DNA of 64,000 bases, from NCBI RefSeq assembly GCF_000295955.2, contig NZ_ALXE01000033.1:34893-98892 (forward strand), given 5' to 3'. This DNA is from Pantoea sp. A4 (lineage in GTDB: Bacteria; Pseudomonadota; Gammaproteobacteria; Enterobacterales; Enterobacteriaceae). The position numbers and the translations under genes are program-made. A model generated the notes under the pieces. That model worked only from the letters and a program-made list of their open reading frames with translations, had not been told where the DNA came from and made no database searches. Positions within the stretch are counted from its first letter, which is position 1. Every line of letters begins with the position of its first letter. Positions 17,631-28,000 of the stretch are shown here, piece by piece.

Positions 17631-18896
17631 TCACAGCAAGCCCCAATGCTGCAGTTCCGTAATGGTGTTATCTACGCCGTTCTCAACGCTGATTTTTTGC
17701 CTGAGCGTATGCGCGCATTGAGCCACCTCCGGGGAAAAACTTTTCTGCAGGGCATTTTCAATGTCACCTTCCTCGATGCGTTTGACATTGAGGCTGCCGC
17801 CGCTGACCCCCAGCATCTCCAGCTGCCATGCCCAGTAAAACTGGTCATAGATAAAGGGCATAACGACCTGTGGTGCTCCGGCGCGTGCGGCGGCGGCTAC
17901 GGTGCCACTGCCTCCGTGGTGGAAGACGGTTTTCACGCGTGCGAAAAGCCATGAGTGAGACACGTTCTCCACGCAAAACACGCCCGGCAGATTGGCTGCC
18001 GCAATCAATGCCTTATTAAGCGCCCCCCCGCCGGTCATGATTACAGCACGCAGACCTGAACGTTTAATGACGTTGATGATTTTTTGCGTCAGACTTTCGG
18101 GATCAACGCAGACCATACTGCCAAAACCGATATAAACCGGTTTCTCACCGCTGACGATAAACTGCTCCAGCTCCGGTGAAACGCCTTGTGTACTGCTCAT
18201 TTCACCGGACAAGCTGCCCGCTATCTTGATGGAGGCTTCCGGCCACTCCTCTGGCCTTGGCACTAAATACGGGCTAAACGCATAAATGATTTTTCTGGAA
18301 TCATAGACTTTGTCGGACCAGGGGCCGCCCCACTTCCAGGCGGGAAGCCCCAGGTTAGCCCGGCACGCTGCATAGGACTTCGCCACAACACGCCACATCA
18401 CAAGGCGTAGTACTTTGCTGAGCGCGATATTGAGAAACCCCGGCAGCCTGATGATGGGCTTCAGGAAAAGGGGCGGTATGGAGCGTGACGGCGTTAAAGG
18501 GGCGAAATAGAGAGAGACCACCGGGATATCAAACTTTTCGCCAACAGACAGGGCGAGGGGAACCGCCTGATTCGCAGCAATGATCAGGCGGCTACCTTGC
18601 ACAGCCTGGGTGGCTTGCTCGACCCACAGCGACATCAGTTTATCGACCACGCCGGACATTTTTTTCGCGGCCTTATGGGCCGAGTCACCGTTCATCAGGC
18701 CTTGCTCCACCTGACGCGCTTCGGGAAGGTCGAGATCCCATTGGTCATACTCCAGTCCCTCGTCGGTCACGATTTTTTCGTTTCTTTCGCCCGACATGAT
18801 GGCGCACTGATGCCCCATCTGTTGCAGCCGTTTACCCAGTACAATAAAGGGGCGAATGTCGCCCATAGAACCCGCGGTGAACAAGGATATTTTCAT
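17631..18896 (-). CDS. GT1-type glycosyltransferase
   Basis: This 421-residue glycosyltransferase has the UGT/MGT (CAZy GT1) GT-B fold. The N-terminal half begins with the acceptor-domain motif TAGSMGDIRPFIVLGKRL. The C-terminal half contains the sugar-nucleotide binding block FHHGGSGTVAAAARAGAPQVVMPF followed by DQFYWA. Such enzymes glycosylate polyketides, macrolides, sterols and lipids. It lies between the P450 and MaoC-like genes in the biosynthetic operon, so the final compound is probably glycosylated. No sugar-biosynthesis genes accompany it, which suggests a common nucleotide sugar from primary metabolism (inference). The ATG follows AAGG at good spacing. Confidence 0.85.
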   Translation of the reverse strand: MKISLFTAGSMGDIRPFIVLGKRLQQMGHQCAIMSGERNEKIVTDEGLEYDQWDLDLPEARQVEQGLMNGDSAHKAAKKMSGVVDKLMSLWVEQATQAVQGSRLIIAANQAVPLALSVGEKFDIPVVSLYFAPLTPSRSIPPLFLKPIIRLPGFLNIALSKVLRLVMWRVVAKSYAACRANLGLPAWKWGGPWSDKVYDSRKIIYAFSPYLVPRPEEWPEASIKIAGSLSGEMSSTQGVSPELEQFIVSGEKPVYIGFGSMVCVDPESLTQKIINVIKRSGLRAVIMTGGGALNKALIAAANLPGVFCVENVSHSWLFARVKTVFHHGGSGTVAAAARAGAPQVVMPFIYDQFYWAWQLEMLGVSGGSLNVKRIEEGDIENALQKSFSPEVAQCAHTLRQKISVENGVDNTITELQHWGLL

Positions 18897-18932
18897 CGAA
18901 TACCGCCCTTATATGCGCGGCAAACCGCTAAA

Positions 18933-20231
18933 TTACTGATTCGCATCTTGAGTATTCTTTGGAATGATGGCCTGAAGGTTCTCGAACCCGTGTAAAAAAT
19001 TGGAGTAGCTGCGTGTCGGCTCGCCGAGCACCTTGATGTGAGAGAAGCGCTTGAGGATCTCCTGCCAGATAATCGATAACTGCATTTCGGCGACCCGGCT
19101 GCCGATACAGGCATGAACACCCACACCAAACGAGAGATGACGACGTGCGCGCTCACGATCGATGCAAAAGGTATCCGGGTCGTCAATCACCGCAGCGTCC
19201 CGGTTACCGGACAGATACCACATCAGGACACGGTCACCCTGGCGGATCTGCTTGCCACGGATCTCAACATCGCGATTCGCCACGCGGCTCATAAAGTTAA
19301 TCGGCGTCTGAAAACGCAGCGTCTCTGACACCATTGACATCACCAGTTCCGGGTTAGCCTTGAGTTTGGCGTACTCCTGGGGGTATTTGTCCAGCCAGTA
19401 AAGGCTGGCGGAGATGGTGTTACGCGTCGTGTCATTGCCGCCGATAATCAGCAACACGATGGTGCCCCGAAACTCCTCAAGGGTCATGTTGCAGGTCTCA
19501 GGGTGGTGAGCGAGCATCGATATAAGGTCATGAGAAGGCGGTTCGTTGCGGCGTTTTTCCCACAGCGCCTCAAAGGCCTGATAACATTTCACCGTCTCTT
19601 CAGCTTTGTGTTCCCAGCTTTTTACCGGCCCGTGCCCAGGCTCGTACATCAGCATATCTGACCAATGGGTCAGCAGGCGGCGATCCTCAAACGGGAAATC
19701 AAACAGTGTCGCCAGCACGGTGGCGGTCAGCTCTTTGGAGACTTTGTCCACCCAGTCAAAGGGGAGGCCCACCGGCAGGTTATCGAGAATAACCCCCGCA
19801 CGCTCCCGCAGCAGCGGCTCCATCTGGGCCAGGATGGCCGGCCCCATACCCGGTGCCACGGCTTTACGGTGTTTGGTGTGTTCCGGCGGGTCCATGGTAA
19901 TAAACCCGACATTCTTGCGGCGTTTATGGCCGAGCGCCTTTAACGCGGCTTCGAGATTGATTTTTTCTTCGATCGACTTGAGGTCAATATTTTCCGTGGA
20001 AGTAAAATCGTGATGGTTATTGCCTACGGCACGAATGTCCTCCCACAGCGTCAGCGACCAGTAAGGGCCAAATTCGCTGTCCGGCGTGTAATGCACCGGA
20101 TCTTCCCGGCGTAAACGTTCAAACACCGGCAGTTCGGTGGCATTCACAAACCGATCGCGGCGGGCAGGGTTCAGCTGCTCTAGCGGAAGCGTATTAATAT
20201 TTTCTTCCATAACATCAATTAACTCAGTCAT
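18933..20231 (-). CDS. Cytochrome P450
   Basis: This 432-residue bacterial P450 has the I-helix oxygen-activation motif GGNDTTRN, the K-helix ETLRFQ and the heme-ligand loop FGVGVHACIG with the axial Cys at about residue 375. The segment MDPPEHTKHRKAVAPG is typical of bacterial class I P450s. No ferredoxin or reductase gene is nearby, so redox partners would come from elsewhere. It sits directly after the last NRPS gene (24 bases) and would hydroxylate or otherwise oxidise the assembled chain or a carrier-bound residue. In E. coli-like enterobacteria P450s are rare, consistent with an acquired cluster. Confidence 0.9.
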   Translation of the reverse strand: MTELIDVMEENINTLPLEQLNPARRDRFVNATELPVFERLRREDPVHYTPDSEFGPYWSLTLWEDIRAVGNNHHDFTSTENIDLKSIEEKINLEAALKALGHKRRKNVGFITMDPPEHTKHRKAVAPGMGPAILAQMEPLLRERAGVILDNLPVGLPFDWVDKVSKELTATVLATLFDFPFEDRRLLTHWSDMLMYEPGHGPVKSWEHKAEETVKCYQAFEALWEKRRNEPPSHDLISMLAHHPETCNMTLEEFRGTIVLLIIGGNDTTRNTISASLYWLDKYPQEYAKLKANPELVMSMVSETLRFQTPINFMSRVANRDVEIRGKQIRQGDRVLMWYLSGNRDAAVIDDPDTFCIDRERARRHLSFGVGVHACIGSRVAEMQLSIIWQEILKRFSHIKVLGEPTRSYSNFLHGFENLQAIIPKNTQDANQ

Positions 20232-20255
20232 TTACGCTCACTCAGTCTATTGTTA

Positions 20256-23200
20256 TCAACGGCCAGAAAGGCCACCCACGGACAACTGCGCAATCGGCCT
20301 CTCGGGGGACTCTGCCATCGCTTCCAGGGTGGCGAGATACCCCGTCACCAGCATTTCAGCGGTTTCCCGGCTAAACAGATCCACGGCGTACTCCAGGATG
20401 CCCTCCATGCCCAGCGGGGTGCCTTCATCGCCGTATTTTTCGTACAGCATGTAGTAGAGATCCCACTTGGTGTTGCCGCTGTGAACCGGCAGGACGCGGG
20501 CTTCAAGGCCAGGCACGTTGAACACCTCCGCAGGGGTGTTTTGCAGGATCATCATGGTCTGGAACAGCGGATAGTGCGCCGGTGAACGCACCGGGAGGAG
20601 CTCGCTAACCAACTTCAGGTAGGGAATGTCCTGATGATCATAAGAGGCCAGCGCTTGCGTCCTGACTCGCTCAAGAACATCGTTGACGCAAGGGTTCCCC
20701 GAGGTATCAACGCGCATGACCCACTGCGTCAGGAAACATCCCACCAGCTCGTTGAGCGCCTCGTCACTGCGCCCGGCCAAAATGGCCCCCAGTGGAATAT
20801 CCTCCCCGGCACCCAGGCGGGTGTAAAAGATCCCCAATGCGGCCTGCAATACCATCGACAGTGTCATGTTGCGTTCGCGTGCCAGCCTGCTCAGACGCTG
20901 ATGCAGAGCAGCAGGAATATGCAGTGGCAAGACTTCTCCCCGGTAGCTTGGGCGCTCCGGGCGTGGGTAGTCTTGCGGGAGGGACAAGGTCGCGGGCACA
21001 CCGTGGAGGGTGTTTTTCCAGTAGGCCAACTGTTCGGCATACAGGCTGTCTGGCTGATTCGGATCGCCGAGTAACGCCCGATGCCACACCGCATAGTCGG
21101 CATATTGCACCGGCAACGGAGTGAAGTCAGGCGCACGGCCTGCGCTACGCGCCTGATAAGCCAGCGTCAGATCACGCGTTAACGGCGCGAGTGAAAAGGC
21201 GTCACAGGCAATATGGTGGAACAACAGCACCAGGATGTGCTGATGTGGCGTGACGCGCAAAATAGCGGGACGGAACGGATAATCAACGGCGAGATCGAAG
21301 ACACAGGTAATCGCCTCAAACACGGTTTGATGAACCTTCTCCGCGCTGATGTCAATGCAGGGCACCTCGATCTGCATCTCGCTAAAGGGTGAAATCACCT
21401 GCACCGGCTGATCGTTGACGACGGCAAAACGGGTTCGCAGTGTTTCATGACGTTCAACCAGATCGTTCAGCCCGGCGGTTAACGCGGCCAGATCGAGTGT
21501 GCCTTCCAGTGAAACCACAATCGGCGTGTTGAGCGACGAGTTGTTGCCGCGCGTATTCTGTCCAACCCACATCAAATGCTGACTGTAGGAGACCGGGAGC
21601 GGGACCGGACGCGGCGTTATCGGGGTGAGTGGTTGACGGATTTTGTGCGATGCATTGAGGTGTCTGGCCAGTCCCACCACCGTGGGATGCTCAAACAGCA
21701 CCCGAACCGGCAGTTCGACGCCCAGCCGGGCGCGGATACGGGCAATCAGGCCCGTTGCCAAAATGGAATGGCCGCCCAGCGCAAAGAAATCGTCATCAAT
21801 ACCGACACGCGGCACCTGTAGCAATTCAGCGTAGAGCTGACAGAGCACCTCTTCTTGCGCCGAACGCGGTGCACGCCAGGCGATTGTTTCCGTGAACGCT
21901 ACAGCGGGCAGCGCTTTGAGATCCATTTTACCGTTCGCCGTTAACGGGAACTGCGCCACGGTGACGATACGGTCAGGCACCATATAGTCCGGTAGCCGCG
22001 CGTTCAGATAATCCAGCAACTCCGCTTCTGCTGCGGTGCTGATGACATACGCGACCAGGCGCTTACTTCTGCCGTCATCGAGAGCCAGCACCCGCGTTTT
22101 TTCCACCAGGGGATGTTCGGCCAGACGGGCCTCAATTTCGCCCAGTTCGATACGGAAACCGCGCAGTTTAACCTGCTGATCGTTACGGCCAACGAACAGC
22201 AGATTGCCGTCTTCACGATAACGCACCAGATCGCCTGTGCGATACATCCGTGCCGCAGGATCAGCGGTAAAGGGATCGGCCACGAAGCGCTCGTTAGTCA
22301 ATGCCTCACGGTTAAGATAGCCAAGGGCGACACCGTCACCACCGATACAGAGTTCACCCACGGCCCCTAACGGAACGGGATGTTGATGGCGGTCCAGCAC
22401 ATAGGTGCGGGTATTGCCGATAGGGCGTCCAACAGGGATAGCCGCTGCGGCGACGCTGGCCTCATCAATGGCGTAGGTGGTTGCGAACGTGGTGGTTTCC
22501 GTTGGGCCATAGCCGTTCACCAGCTTCGCGCACGGTGAGGTACGCAGGACCTGAGCAATCACACCCGCATCGAGCACATCACCGCCGATAAACAGCGACG
22601 TGAACTGCGGGATCACCGGGGCCAGTTCGGTATACAGCTGGTTGAACAAACCCACCGTGAGCCACATCTGCCGGACATGATGTTGCCTGAGTACCTGCAC
22701 CAGCTCCGCCGGGGAGAGCAGTGTCTCCGCCGGGATCACCACGCAGGTGCCGCCCGTCAGTAACGGCCCCCAAATTTCCAGCGTGCTGGCATCGAAAGCG
22801 GTATTGGCGGCCAGCGCCATGCGCTCACCCGGCTGGAACTCGCCAACGCCACTGTTGAAAATCAGACGACTTATCGCCCGGTGGGGGACCAGTACGCCCT
22901 TCGGCACCCCGGTAGAGCCGGAGGTATAAATAAGATACGCAGGTGCCGTGCCAGCACGCAGAATGCCCTCCGGGATGGGCGTTGCTCGCGTTATTTCGTC
23001 ACCACCGATATCCATCATCGGCAGGTTCAGGTGCGCGGACAGTGGCTGATATGCATCGCTGACCAGCAACCGCGCGGCACAGTCATCAATCATCCCGTTC
23101 AGGCGCGCCTGCGGGGCGAGCGGGTCCAGCGGCACGTAGGTTGCCCCCGCTTTGAGAATGCCTAAAGTCGCGACCAGCAATGCGCGACCACGCGGCAACA

Positions 23201-25067
23201 GCAGCGCCACAATGTCACCTGGCTGGATGCCCCAGGCGATAAGCGCCGAGGCAAGACGGTTAGCCCGCAGATCCAGTTCGCGATAGCGTAACTGCGCCTC
23301 ACCCTCAATCACCGCCACGGCGTCAGGCGTGCGGGCGGCTTGTTGCTCAAACAGCTGGTGCACGCTTGCCGTCGCCGGATACTCCCTTTGCGTATCATTC
23401 CACTCGTCCAGCAGGGTGTGACGCTCCGCGGCGGGCAGGATGTTCAGCGCATGCATCGGCAGTGCTGGCGTGTTATCCAGCGCCTCCGCCAGGCTTGCCA
23501 GGGTTTGCAGGAGATAGCCCATGATGCGTGCCGCGCTGAGCTCTGGCACCGCGAGTACATTCAGACGCAGCGTATCGCCAAAGTCGTCCACCGAGACAGT
23601 CAGCGGATAGTCGGTACGCTCCTCAAAGCCGTGCCACTCAATGGCATCGCGTTCGCCCGCCGTCGTCGTCGGGCTTTCGTCCGCTGACTGCTGGTTGTGG
23701 CGATAGTTGAATAACACGTTGAACAGAGGCGTTGGCGGTGCAATACCACTGCATCGCTGGGCCAGACCCAGCGATGCATGTTCATACTCAAGCAGGGCGG
23801 CCAGGCGCTTGTGCGTGGTGCGCACGCTCTCTTCGACACCGACGTTACCCAGATCCAGACGGACAGGCAGCGTGTTGATAAACGGCCCCATGATCTGCTC
23901 AGCACCCGCGCCTGCCTGCAAACGGCCCAGCAGGATGGTGCCAAAGACCACGGTATCGCTGTCGCTGGCACGCGCCATGACCTGCCCCCACACCAGATGG
24001 CAGAGGCTTCCCATACTGACCCCCAGCCGACGTGCATGGGCCCGTAAGCGGTCAACCAGCGGTTTTTCAACGTTCCGGTGGTGTTCAACCACCGTTGCGT
24101 TATCCACTGCTACATTCGCGATGCCAAACGGCAGCGTTGGGGCATCGATATCCGCCAGCATCGCGCGGAAGAACTGCTCGTGCTGCGCGGTGGAAGCGGA
24201 TGCCCGGATATGGGCAATCAAGCGGCGAAAAGGCTGTGGCGCGGGCAACAGATGACCGCGATTGAGCATAAAAGCGCGAATATCCTCGATCATTATCTGC
24301 AACGACGCGATATCGTCGATCAGGTGATGTTGCAGCATCACCATTTCCCAACGTCCGGTGTGCGGGTCCTGCGCGGTATGCAGGCTCAGCAGAGGGGCCT
24401 GCGTTAAATCGACCCGGTAATGTGCCGGATCATAGCGCTGGGTGAGCTGGGACATGACCGGGCCATTGGCCGGATCGAGCACCAGCTCCGTCACCTGCAC
24501 GGGGGCCTGCCGTAACACCACCTGTGCCGGTGTCGACAGCCCCTGCCAGATAAAGGCGGTGCGCAGAGCATCGTGCCGGTTAATGGTCTGCTGGACGGCC
24601 TCGATGTATTGCGTCATCACTGCGCGGTTTGCCAGAGAAACCCGGGCAAACTGGAGGTAAGGATCGCCGTTATCGCTGAGTTGATGCAGGAAGAGGATCC
24701 CCTCCTGCAACGGCGTCAGCGCATAGATATCCTGAATATTTGCCATGCCGCCCGGCACCTGGGCGACAATGTGGGCGATATCCTCTGGCGTCAGATCAAT
24801 CAGCGGTAGCATCTCTGGCGTCAGGTGCGTGGTCTGAGGCGTAATCAGATTGGCTGGCACCCGCGCACCGTGACTGCCTCTCTGAGCGGAGAAATCCCGG
24901 CCTGCGCGCAAGGCTTCCACCAGGGCGGGTTTATGCTCACGCAGCGCCAGCTTAATCTCCGGGGTTAATGCTCCCTTAGCCGCCTTGATCACCAGTGATT
25001 CGCCATCAAGGGACAAGGCAATATTCGCCTCGTCAAGGGCCTGTAACAGGCCATCAAAATCGATCAT
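20256..25067 (-). CDS. NRPS: docking-C-A-PCP-C (predicted Val-like)
   Basis: This 1603-residue synthetase has five parts. Residues 1-60 form a TubC-type N-terminal docking domain. The first condensation domain has TPLQEGILF near residue 118 and HHLIDDI near 246. The adenylation domain has YTSGSTGVPKG near 705 and NGYGPTETT. The carrier domain has GGHS with Ser1101. The final condensation domain spans about 1165-1600, with HHIACDAFS near 1283. By manual alignment to PheA the specificity residues read D-A-L-W-F-G-G-T-F-K, close to the known valine code DAFWIGGTFK. The protein ends after the second condensation domain with no carrier, thioesterase or reductase. Release by attack of a free amine or hydroxyl is therefore likely. 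The ATG overlaps the previous NRPS stop codon by four bases. Confidence 0.9.
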   Translation of the reverse strand: MIDFDGLLQALDEANIALSLDGESLVIKAAKGALTPEIKLALREHKPALVEALRAGRDFSAQRGSHGARVPANLITPQTTHLTPEMLPLIDLTPEDIAHIVAQVPGGMANIQDIYALTPLQEGILFLHQLSDNGDPYLQFARVSLANRAVMTQYIEAVQQTINRHDALRTAFIWQGLSTPAQVVLRQAPVQVTELVLDPANGPVMSQLTQRYDPAHYRVDLTQAPLLSLHTAQDPHTGRWEMVMLQHHLIDDIASLQIMIEDIRAFMLNRGHLLPAPQPFRRLIAHIRASASTAQHEQFFRAMLADIDAPTLPFGIANVAVDNATVVEHHRNVEKPLVDRLRAHARRLGVSMGSLCHLVWGQVMARASDSDTVVFGTILLGRLQAGAGAEQIMGPFINTLPVRLDLGNVGVEESVRTTHKRLAALLEYEHASLGLAQRCSGIAPPTPLFNVLFNYRHNQQSADESPTTTAGERDAIEWHGFEERTDYPLTVSVDDFGDTLRLNVLAVPELSAARIMGYLLQTLASLAEALDNTPALPMHALNILPAAERHTLLDEWNDTQREYPATASVHQLFEQQAARTPDAVAVIEGEAQLRYRELDLRANRLASALIAWGIQPGDIVALLLPRGRALLVATLGILKAGATYVPLDPLAPQARLNGMIDDCAARLLVSDAYQPLSAHLNLPMMDIGGDEITRATPIPEGILRAGTAPAYLIYTSGSTGVPKGVLVPHRAISRLIFNSGVGEFQPGERMALAANTAFDASTLEIWGPLLTGGTCVVIPAETLLSPAELVQVLRQHHVRQMWLTVGLFNQLYTELAPVIPQFTSLFIGGDVLDAGVIAQVLRTSPCAKLVNGYGPTETTTFATTYAIDEASVAAAAIPVGRPIGNTRTYVLDRHQHPVPLGAVGELCIGGDGVALGYLNREALTNERFVADPFTADPAARMYRTGDLVRYREDGNLLFVGRNDQQVKLRGFRIELGEIEARLAEHPLVEKTRVLALDDGRSKRLVAYVISTAAEAELLDYLNARLPDYMVPDRIVTVAQFPLTANGKMDLKALPAVAFTETIAWRAPRSAQEEVLCQLYAELLQVPRVGIDDDFFALGGHSILATGLIARIRARLGVELPVRVLFEHPTVVGLARHLNASHKIRQPLTPITPRPVPLPVSYSQHLMWVGQNTRGNNSSLNTPIVVSLEGTLDLAALTAGLNDLVERHETLRTRFAVVNDQPVQVISPFSEMQIEVPCIDISAEKVHQTVFEAITCVFDLAVDYPFRPAILRVTPHQHILVLLFHHIACDAFSLAPLTRDLTLAYQARSAGRAPDFTPLPVQYADYAVWHRALLGDPNQPDSLYAEQLAYWKNTLHGVPATLSLPQDYPRPERPSYRGEVLPLHIPAALHQRLSRLARERNMTLSMVLQAALGIFYTRLGAGEDIPLGAILAGRSDEALNELVGCFLTQWVMRVDTSGNPCVNDVLERVRTQALASYDHQDIPYLKLVSELLPVRSPAHYPLFQTMMILQNTPAEVFNVPGLEARVLPVHSGNTKWDLYYMLYEKYGDEGTPLGMEGILEYAVDLFSRETAEMLVTGYLATLEAMAESPERPIAQLSVGGLSGR

Positions 25068-28000
25068 AATCTTATCTCATCGAGTTCAACGGTGCGTTCG
25101 GCAAGCTCGGCTATCGTCGGATTTTCAAACAGCTCGCGGATCTCGATACTCAAATCGCGCTGGCGCAGTTGCTGCATCAGCTGTACCGCCAGCAGCGAAT
25201 GACCGCCTAATTCGAAGAAGTTATCGTGACGACCAATACGCTCCACGCCTAACAGTTCCTGCCACAGTTCGGCCATGACGATCTCAACATCGCTCTCTGG
25301 CGCAACGTAGGTGTTGCGGAAGAACGCGTCGTCATCAGGCAACGGCAGGGCCTTACGATCCAGCTTGCCGTTAGCGGTCAGCGGCAGCCCGTCAAGCCTG
25401 ACGAAGGCGGCTGGCACCATGTAGTCCGGCAGCTGCGCCGCCAGGTGCTCACGCCACTGGGCGATAGATTCCGAAGTATTGTGGCGCTCCGCAGTGGCAT
25501 TCAGCACCACATAGGCCACCAGGCGCAGATCGCCTTGCGCATCATCGCGGGCGACCACAACGGCCTCACTGATGTCAGGCTGTTGCAGCAACACGGCATC
25601 AATCTCACCCAGTTCGATGCGGAAACCACGGATCTTGACCTGGTTATCGTTACGTCCGAGATATTCAATGTCGCCATTACGCAGGTAGCGCGCCAGATCG
25701 CCCGTGCGGTACATGCGGGCGTGGCTATCGGTAACAAACGGATCTTTGAGGAAGCGCTCAGCCGTCAGGTCCGGGCGATTGAGGTAACCGCGCGCGACGC
25801 CGGTTCCGGCAATATACAGCTCACCCGCCACGCCGAGCGGCACCGGGCGCAGGTGCTGATCGAGCAGATAGATGCGCAGGTTAGCGATAGGGCGACCAAT
25901 CGGCACAATGGCGGCGGCTGGCAAATCGCGCGGGCAGGTCCAGGCGGTCACGTCGATTGCCGCTTCGGTGGGTCCATACAGGTTATGCACGGCGGTATCC
26001 GGCAACGCAGTGTGGCAGGCGACCACGCTGGCAGAGCTCAGCGCCTCACCACTGCACACAATACGGCGTAACGAACGGCATGCCGCAGCGCCTTCGCTTG
26101 CCAGGAACAGGTTCAACATCGACGGAACAAAGTGCAGCGTCGTGATGTGTTTTTCCTGAATCACCTGGGCCAGCGCCTGCGTATCTTTGTGCGCACCCGG
26201 CGGAGCCACCACCAGGGTTGCTCCCACGGAAAGCGGCCAGAAGAATTCCCACACGGACACGTCAAAGCTAAAGGTGGTTTTCTGCAGGACAGCATCGCTG
26301 CTGTCGAGTGGGTAAGCGTCCTGCATCCACTGCAAGCGGTTAATCAGGCCACGGTGTTCGTTTTCCACCCCTTTTGGCTTGCCGGTTGAGCCGGAAGTAT
26401 AGATAACGTAGGCCAGGTGATGTGACTTCAGACCCAGCTCATCAGGGGAGAGCGGGGTGCGAGAGAAGGAGGACCCCGCCAGTACGTCAACGTTGAGATC
26501 CAGGGTCTGCACGCCAGCCGTATCCAGCCCGGCGGTGATCTCGCGTCCACGCGGATCGACTAACAGCAGCTTCGGCGTTGCGTCCTGCAGGATATAGTCA
26601 AGACGGTCAACCGGGTAGTCCGGGTCAAGCGGCACATAGGCCGCACCGGCCTTCATGATGCCCATCAGGCCAACCACCATCTCAAGACTGCGATCCAGGC
26701 AGATGGCAACACGATCGTCCGGTTTCACCCCCCGCTGGTGCAACATGTGCGCCAGTTGGTTGGATAATGCATCCAGCTCGGCGTAGCTCAGCTGGCGCTG
26801 ACCGAAGCGCAGCGCCGTCGCCGACGGCGTGCGTTTTACCTGCGCCTCAAACATCTGGTGGGTATAAGCCACCTCTGGATACGCTTTGGCGGTGTCATTC
26901 CATTCATTCAACAGCAGATGCCGTTCCGCAGCAGGCAGAATGTCGATCTGCTGCATCGGCAGATGAGGCGTTTCGCCCAGGGCTTTGGCGATGTTTTCCA
27001 GCGCCTGCTGCATATAAGCAAACAGCAGTTCCGGATCCAGCGAGTCGACGACCTGAATATTCAGGCCCAGCGCGCTGCCATAGTCATCCACGGAGAGGGT
27101 GATCGGGTAGGTGGTTCGCTCTTCAAAACCGTCCCACTGATCGGCTTCGGGGACCACAAAGTCCAGCGATTTGCTCTCAGACTCGCGGTTGTGGCGGTAG
27201 TTGAACAGGGTATTGAACAGCGGCATCCCGCTGGTCACTCCGCTGCAACGCAAGGCCAGCGCTAATGAGGCGTGTTCATGGCTGAGCAATTCCGCTAACC
27301 GTTTATGGGTCGCACGCACGCTCTCCTCAACACTGGCCCCCGTCATATCGAGACGCAGCGGTAAGGTGTTAATGAACGGCCCCATGATCTGGTCTGCGCC
27401 TTCACCGGCGTGCATACGGCCAAACAAAATGGTCCCGAACACCACCGAATCCTGGCCGCTAAGGCAGGACAGCACCTGTCCCCACGCCAGATGACAAATA
27501 CTGCCCAGGCTGACGCCCAGACGGCGTGCAAAGCCGCGCAGCACGTCATTGAGCTGCTGCGGCACTTTGCGCGTCACCTCAATGATTTCAGCGTCATCAA
27601 GCATATTCACCAGCCCATACAGCGCGGTTGGCTCGTCGATATCACTCAGTGTCGAACGGAAATAACGCTCGTGCTCTTCCGGGCTCTTACCCAGACGGAC
27701 CTGGGCAATCAGGCGGCGGAAGGGCTGTGCCTCTGGCAGCGTATGGCCGCGCCCTGCCAGGAAGGTGTGGATTTCAGCCGACAGGATCAGCACCGACGTG
27801 ATGTCATCAATCAGGTGATGCAGCACCCGGAACATCTCCCAGCGATCGTTGGGTGCGTCGTAGGCGACAAAGGCGTGCAGCAACGGCGGCTTTGCCAAAT
27901 CAATCCGGTAATGGGACGGATCGAAGCGCTCGGCTAACTGCTCAGCAATCGGGCCGTTGGCGGGGTCCAGCTGAACCTCCTGCACATGCAGTGTGGCTTG

